A stretch of 64,000 nucleotides of DNA from Codonopsis lanceolata (taxonomy: Eukaryota > Streptophyta > Magnoliopsida > Asterales > Campanulaceae): assembly GCA_013146195.2 (NCBI GenBank), contig CM028377.1, positions 104,313,547-104,377,546 on the forward strand. The letters run 5' to 3'. Of the stretch, positions 60,240 through 64,000 are shown one piece after another. Both the position numbers and the translations under genes were made by a program. A model generated the notes under the pieces. That model had not been told where the DNA came from, ran no database searches, and was given only the letters and a program-made list of their open reading frames with translations. Position 1 is the stretch's first letter; the number at the start of each line of letters is the position of its first letter.

Positions 60240-61150
60240 TTGAACTAAAATTTTAAAAATTAAAAAGTTTAAATAATTAAAATGTGTTTTAAAATTTTAA
60301 AATAAAAAATTTATTCTAACCATGCAAATTTTTTTATATACGTTAAGAACTATCTACCACCCTAGCATGCAAATATTTTACGTATGAAATTAAAAGGGTG
60401 TTAGTGTTACTTGTTTTGCAGCCTAGAATGAGTGAATGCAGCCAGAGAGGAGCTTGATCTTCATCGGCATCAATGGAGGTTTCCTCTTTCTTCTTCAAAG
60501 TCTTCAACTTAGTGAAGTGCAAAGGTGGAGGTATGGATGAGGGAGATGAAGAGTTTTGAAGAGGGAGGAGAGAATCTTGAGAGTATGTGCCGGAATTGGA
60601 GACGATCTTGCCGAAATTTGAGGGATCTGGGTGGCTACTGCTACTGCTAGAGGGAGAGAGAGAAGATTTCTGTGTGAATTCTGAAGAAAAACCCGGCAGC
60701 CTTTCAATACAGGGACCTTGCGGTCGCAAGTGCGCCACACTGCTGTGTCGCAAGGTGGGCGAAAGCGATTTTTTCATTCATTCCCCATGTCGACATAACG
60801 ATTGCCGCAGTCGTATTCTTGGGACCTTGCGGTCCTTCACACTGCGTCCAAGGTGAGAAACTCTTCCTTCTTGTTTTTTTTTCTTTTCTAACTTTTCAGC
60901 AGTTTGCAGTTTAACCCTTCCGTTATCTTCCGTTATGTCTTGAATATTTCCTGAATGCAAAAACTAAACAAAAACTCTAAACTAAAAATTATTAGTAACA
61001 TATAAATACAACACTAAGATGTTTTTCTCCCCCAAACTTGAATTTTGGCATATTTAATTAAAAATTAAATGTCCAAAAATTAAATTTAACGGAGAAAAGC
61101 ATATTTAAACTAAATATAAAAACAATTAACATTCAAAATAGTGGGTTGCC
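60240..61150 (-). other. Athila spacer between integrase and env-like ORF
   Basis: An AT-rich run (60240-60340), a serine-rich open stretch on the minus strand (60777-60343) without a recognised domain, a stem-loop at 60715-60756, and an internal polypurine tract at 61027-61042. Confidence 0.5.
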
Positions 61151-61169
61151 TCCCACTTAGCGCCTTTGT

Positions 61170-64000
61170 TTAACGTCTTTGGCTCGACCAAACTGCAAGC
61201 CTAATCTCAGGGTGGTTCATTGTCGCCAAGCGGATTAACTCAATTGTTCGTTCAGCGACATCGGCTCCAAATATGGCTTGAGTCGGTGTCCATTCACTAA
61301 ACACTTCATTATTTTTAGGGTTTTGAATATCAACAGCCCCATGAGGATAAATTCGTACTATTCTAAAGGGACCAGACCATTTAGATTTTAATTTTCCGGG
61401 GAATAGCCTCAATCTTGAATTAAAAAGTAATACTTTCATGCCTGGATGAAGCATTTTGTTGGCTAACCCTATGTCATGATATTTTTTGGTCTTTTCTTTA
61501 TATGTCTTCGCATTCTCATACGAATTTAGCCTATGCTCTTCTAACTCATTTAACTGAAACAATCTTTCTTCTCCGGCCAATGTTAAATCTAAATTCAATT
61601 CTTTAACAGCCCAATAGGCTTTATGTTCAATCTCAACTGGTAAATGGCAAGCTTTGCCATATACCATTCTATATGGACTCATTCCTATGGGTGTCTTAAA
61701 AGCAGTCCGGTATGCCCATAAAGCATCCTTGAGTTTAGATTCCCAATCTTTACGATTAGGCCTAACAGTCTTTTCTAACATTGCTTTTATTTGCCTATTG
61801 CTTACTTCTACTTGTCCGGATGTTTGTGGATGATAAGGTGTAGCTAACTTGTGAGTTACACCATGCTTTCTAAGAACATTATTTAACAACTTATTGGTAA
61901 AATGAGTTCCCTGGTCACTTATTATGGCCTTAGGGACTCCATATCTAGCAAATAAATCCTCTACAAACTTGACTCTTGTTTTCCATCATTAGTCTTGGTT
62001 GCTACTGCTTCTATCCATTTAGAAACATAATCAACTGCTACTAAAATATACTCACAATTATTTGACACAGGGAAGGGACCCATAAAATCAATACCCCAAA
62101 CGTCAAAAATTTCAACTACTAAATTAACATGTAAGGGCATCTCGTTTCTCTTTCCTATACCACCTGTTCTTTGGCATTTGTCACATGTTCTGTAAAACAG
62201 TTCACAATCTCTAAAAGCAAGAGGCCAATCTGGACTGATTGCAAAATTTTCGAGCGGTTTGTTACCACTAAATGACCTCCACAAGAATATCCATGGCAAA
62301 ATTCCATGATACCTTGTTGGTCTTTTTACGGAATACATCTTCTTATTAAAGAATCAGAACAAATTTTGTATAAATGAGGAGCTTCCCAAAAATAATTTTT
62401 AGTTTCCGCCAAAAACTTCTTCTTTTCGTAATGATCAAAATCCGGATTAATGATATCAGACACATAATAGTTGACAAAATCAGCATACCAAGGGTCAGAA
62501 TCTTTAATGGCCAAGAGTTGTTCATCAGGAAAATTGTCATTTATGGGGATAGGATCATCAAGAAATTGACGTTCAAGCAAGGGTGAAAATTCTAACCTAG
62601 ACAAATGGTCGGCTACGACATTCTCAGTTCCCTTTTTATCCTTGATAGTAATGTCAAATTCTTGTAACAATAACATCCATCTAATTAATCTTGGTTTAGC
62701 ATCCTTCTTACTTAACAGATATTTCAATGCGAGAATGATCGAGAAAAATTATCACCTTTGATCCTAGCAGATATGATCTAAATTTTTCTAAAGCATATAC
62801 TACGCTAAAAATTCCTTTTCAAGGTAGTGGTATAATTCAATTGAGCATCATTTAGAGTTCTACTAGCATAATGGATCACATGAGGCTTTCTATCTACCCT
62901 TTGTCCTAACACGGCTCCAATCGCAAAATCGATGCATCACACATGATTTCAAAAGGAAGTGACCAATCGGGCGGATAAAATAGGGCGATAGTTAACTTTT
63001 CTTTTAATAAATTAAAAGCTTCTAAACATTCTTTATCAAAAATAAATTATGTATCTTTTGCTAGCAAATTACATAGAGGTTTACAGATTTTGGAAAAATC
63101 TTTTATAAATCTTCGATAAAACCGGCATGGCCAAGAAAACTTCGAACTCCTTTAAGCGAAGTGGGAGGGGGTAGTTGTGAAATAACTTCGATTTTAGCTT
63201 TGTCAACTTCAATGCCTTTATTTGAAACAACATGCCCTAAGACAATTCCATGTTTTACCATGAAGTGACTTTTCTCCCAACTTAAAGTTAAATTAGTTTC
63301 GCAGCATCTTTTTAGGACAGATGTAAGGTTTTCTAAACAATGATCAAAAGAATTTCCAAAAACTGAAAAATCGTCCATGAAAACTTCTACGCATCTTTCA
63401 ACTAAATCTGAAAATATAGAAATCATGCATCTTTGAAAAGTAGCTGGTGCATTACACAATCCAAAAGGCATTCTCCTAAAAGCAAAAGTACCAAAGGGAC
63501 ATGTAAAAGTTGTTTTCTCTTGGTCTTCGGGTGCAACAGGGATCTGATTATATCCAGAAAAACCATCAAGAAAGCAATAATATTCATGACCGGCTAATCT
63601 TTCAAGAATTTGGTCAATAAATGGCAAAGGAAAGTGATCTTTCCTAGTTGCCGCATTTAATTTCCGCAAATCGATACACATTCTATAACCAGTTATAGTC
63701 CTTGTAGGGACTAATTCATCTTTCTCATTTTTAACAACTGTAATTCCTGACTTTTTAGGAACTACTTGGACAGGACTAACCCATTTACTATCTGATATAG
63801 GGTAAATTATACCCGCATCTAAGAGCTTAAGAACTTCTTTCCTAACAGCTTCTTCCATGTGTGGGTTAAGTCTTCTTTGCCTTTCTCTTGAAGGTTTACT
63901 ACCTTCTTCTAAATGTATTTTATGCATGCACATAGAGGGACTAATTCCTTTTAAGTCAGCTAAAGACCATCCTAAAGCTTCTCTATGTGTCCATAAAACT
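61170..64000 (-). pseudogene. Athila pol: reverse transcriptase, RNase H, integrase (broken, runs off edge)
   Basis: RT from the right edge to 63103: VPKKSGITVV, YRMCIDLRKLNAATRKDHFP, FSGYNQIPVAPEDQEKTTFT, MPFGLCNAPATFQRCM and the catalytic FMDDFSVFGNS, then LGHVVSNKGIEVDKAK. RNase H (to 62326) has KYLLSKKDAKPRLIRWMLLL and ADHLSRLEF, with frame breaks around 63100-62730. Integrase (62338-61170) has HLxxC-type zinc text (CDKCQRTGGIGKRNEMP), IFDVWGIDFMGPFPVSN, YVSKWIEAVA, then after a frameshift near 61960 HGVTHKLATPYHPQTSGQVE and SKWSGPFRIV. An integrated retroelement polymerase, disabled by several frameshifts. Confidence 0.9.

Larger units (their letters stand above)
55561..64000 (-). mobile_element. 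Athila-type Ty3/Gypsy element, 3' part
   Basis: On the minus strand from the right edge: RT, RNase H, integrase, spacer, env-like remnant, long noncoding region, polypurine tract and 3' LTR. The FMDDFSVFGNSFDHCLENL RT text and the GKACHLPVEIEHKAYWA integrase text are characteristic of Athila. The 5' LTR, gag and protease are beyond the window. It lies next to a LINE fragment, possibly inserted in that LINE. Confidence 0.88.

Overview
The window is nuclear DNA of a flowering plant, most likely a eudicot. Nearly all of it is plant transposable elements (Ty1/Copia, Ty3/Gypsy Athila and Tat types, L1-type LINEs, Mutator, hAT, Harbinger and Stowaway types). The one host gene that reads as intact is a nuclear gene for a mitochondrial carrier with GT-AG introns. 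A small terminal-inverted-repeat element in its first intron resembles one I recall as common in asterids, which is only a weak lineage hint. No operon, tRNA, rRNA or CRISPR array was seen. I found no convincing new gene system; the interest lies in how the elements are nested.

Layout. 1-8.0 kb: the 3' part of a SIRE/Maximus-type Copia element (pol, envelope-like ORF, polypurine tract, 3' LTR). Its pol is split by a Tourist-like MITE that itself holds a Stowaway MITE, and its env-like region is split by an Athila-type LTR fragment. 8.0-11.7 kb: a Mutator (MULE) transposase gene lacking its 5' end. 12.6-21.7 kb: the carrier gene on the minus strand, four exons, 438 codons before the stop; a 4.4 kb LINE with its own target-site duplication sits in the last intron. 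22.1-23.6 kb: a Pack-MULE carrying a piece of a leucine-rich-repeat extensin gene. 24-26.5 kb: a MITE candidate, a tandem repeat of about 157 bp and a Mutator-type MITE.

27.2-40.9 kb is best read as one Mutator-type element, with inverted ends and a near-perfect 9-bp duplication. A second Copia element has inserted into it on the minus strand. That Copia carries a 1.1 kb hAT element in its left LTR and a 3.26 kb solo LTR, with a perfect 5-bp duplication, in its env-like region. 40.9-46.1 kb: another Mutator end, a TRIM-like element, a nine-copy hairpin minisatellite, and a Copia LTR remnant with a primer-binding site.

46.1-55.5 kb: a LINE (minus) runs into a 100-N gap. Beyond the gap is a degraded Tat-type Gypsy element (minus) whose 5' LTR starts at 55034 inside another LINE ORF1 fragment (plus). 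55.6-64.0 kb: the 3' half of an Athila-type Gypsy element (minus), with 3' LTR, polypurine tract, env-like remnant, integrase, RNase H and RT, running off the right edge.

The mobile-element genes are all broken by stops, frameshifts or deletions. Coordinates of element ends are firm where a target-site duplication is given, approximate elsewhere. All homology calls are from reading motifs, not from searches.
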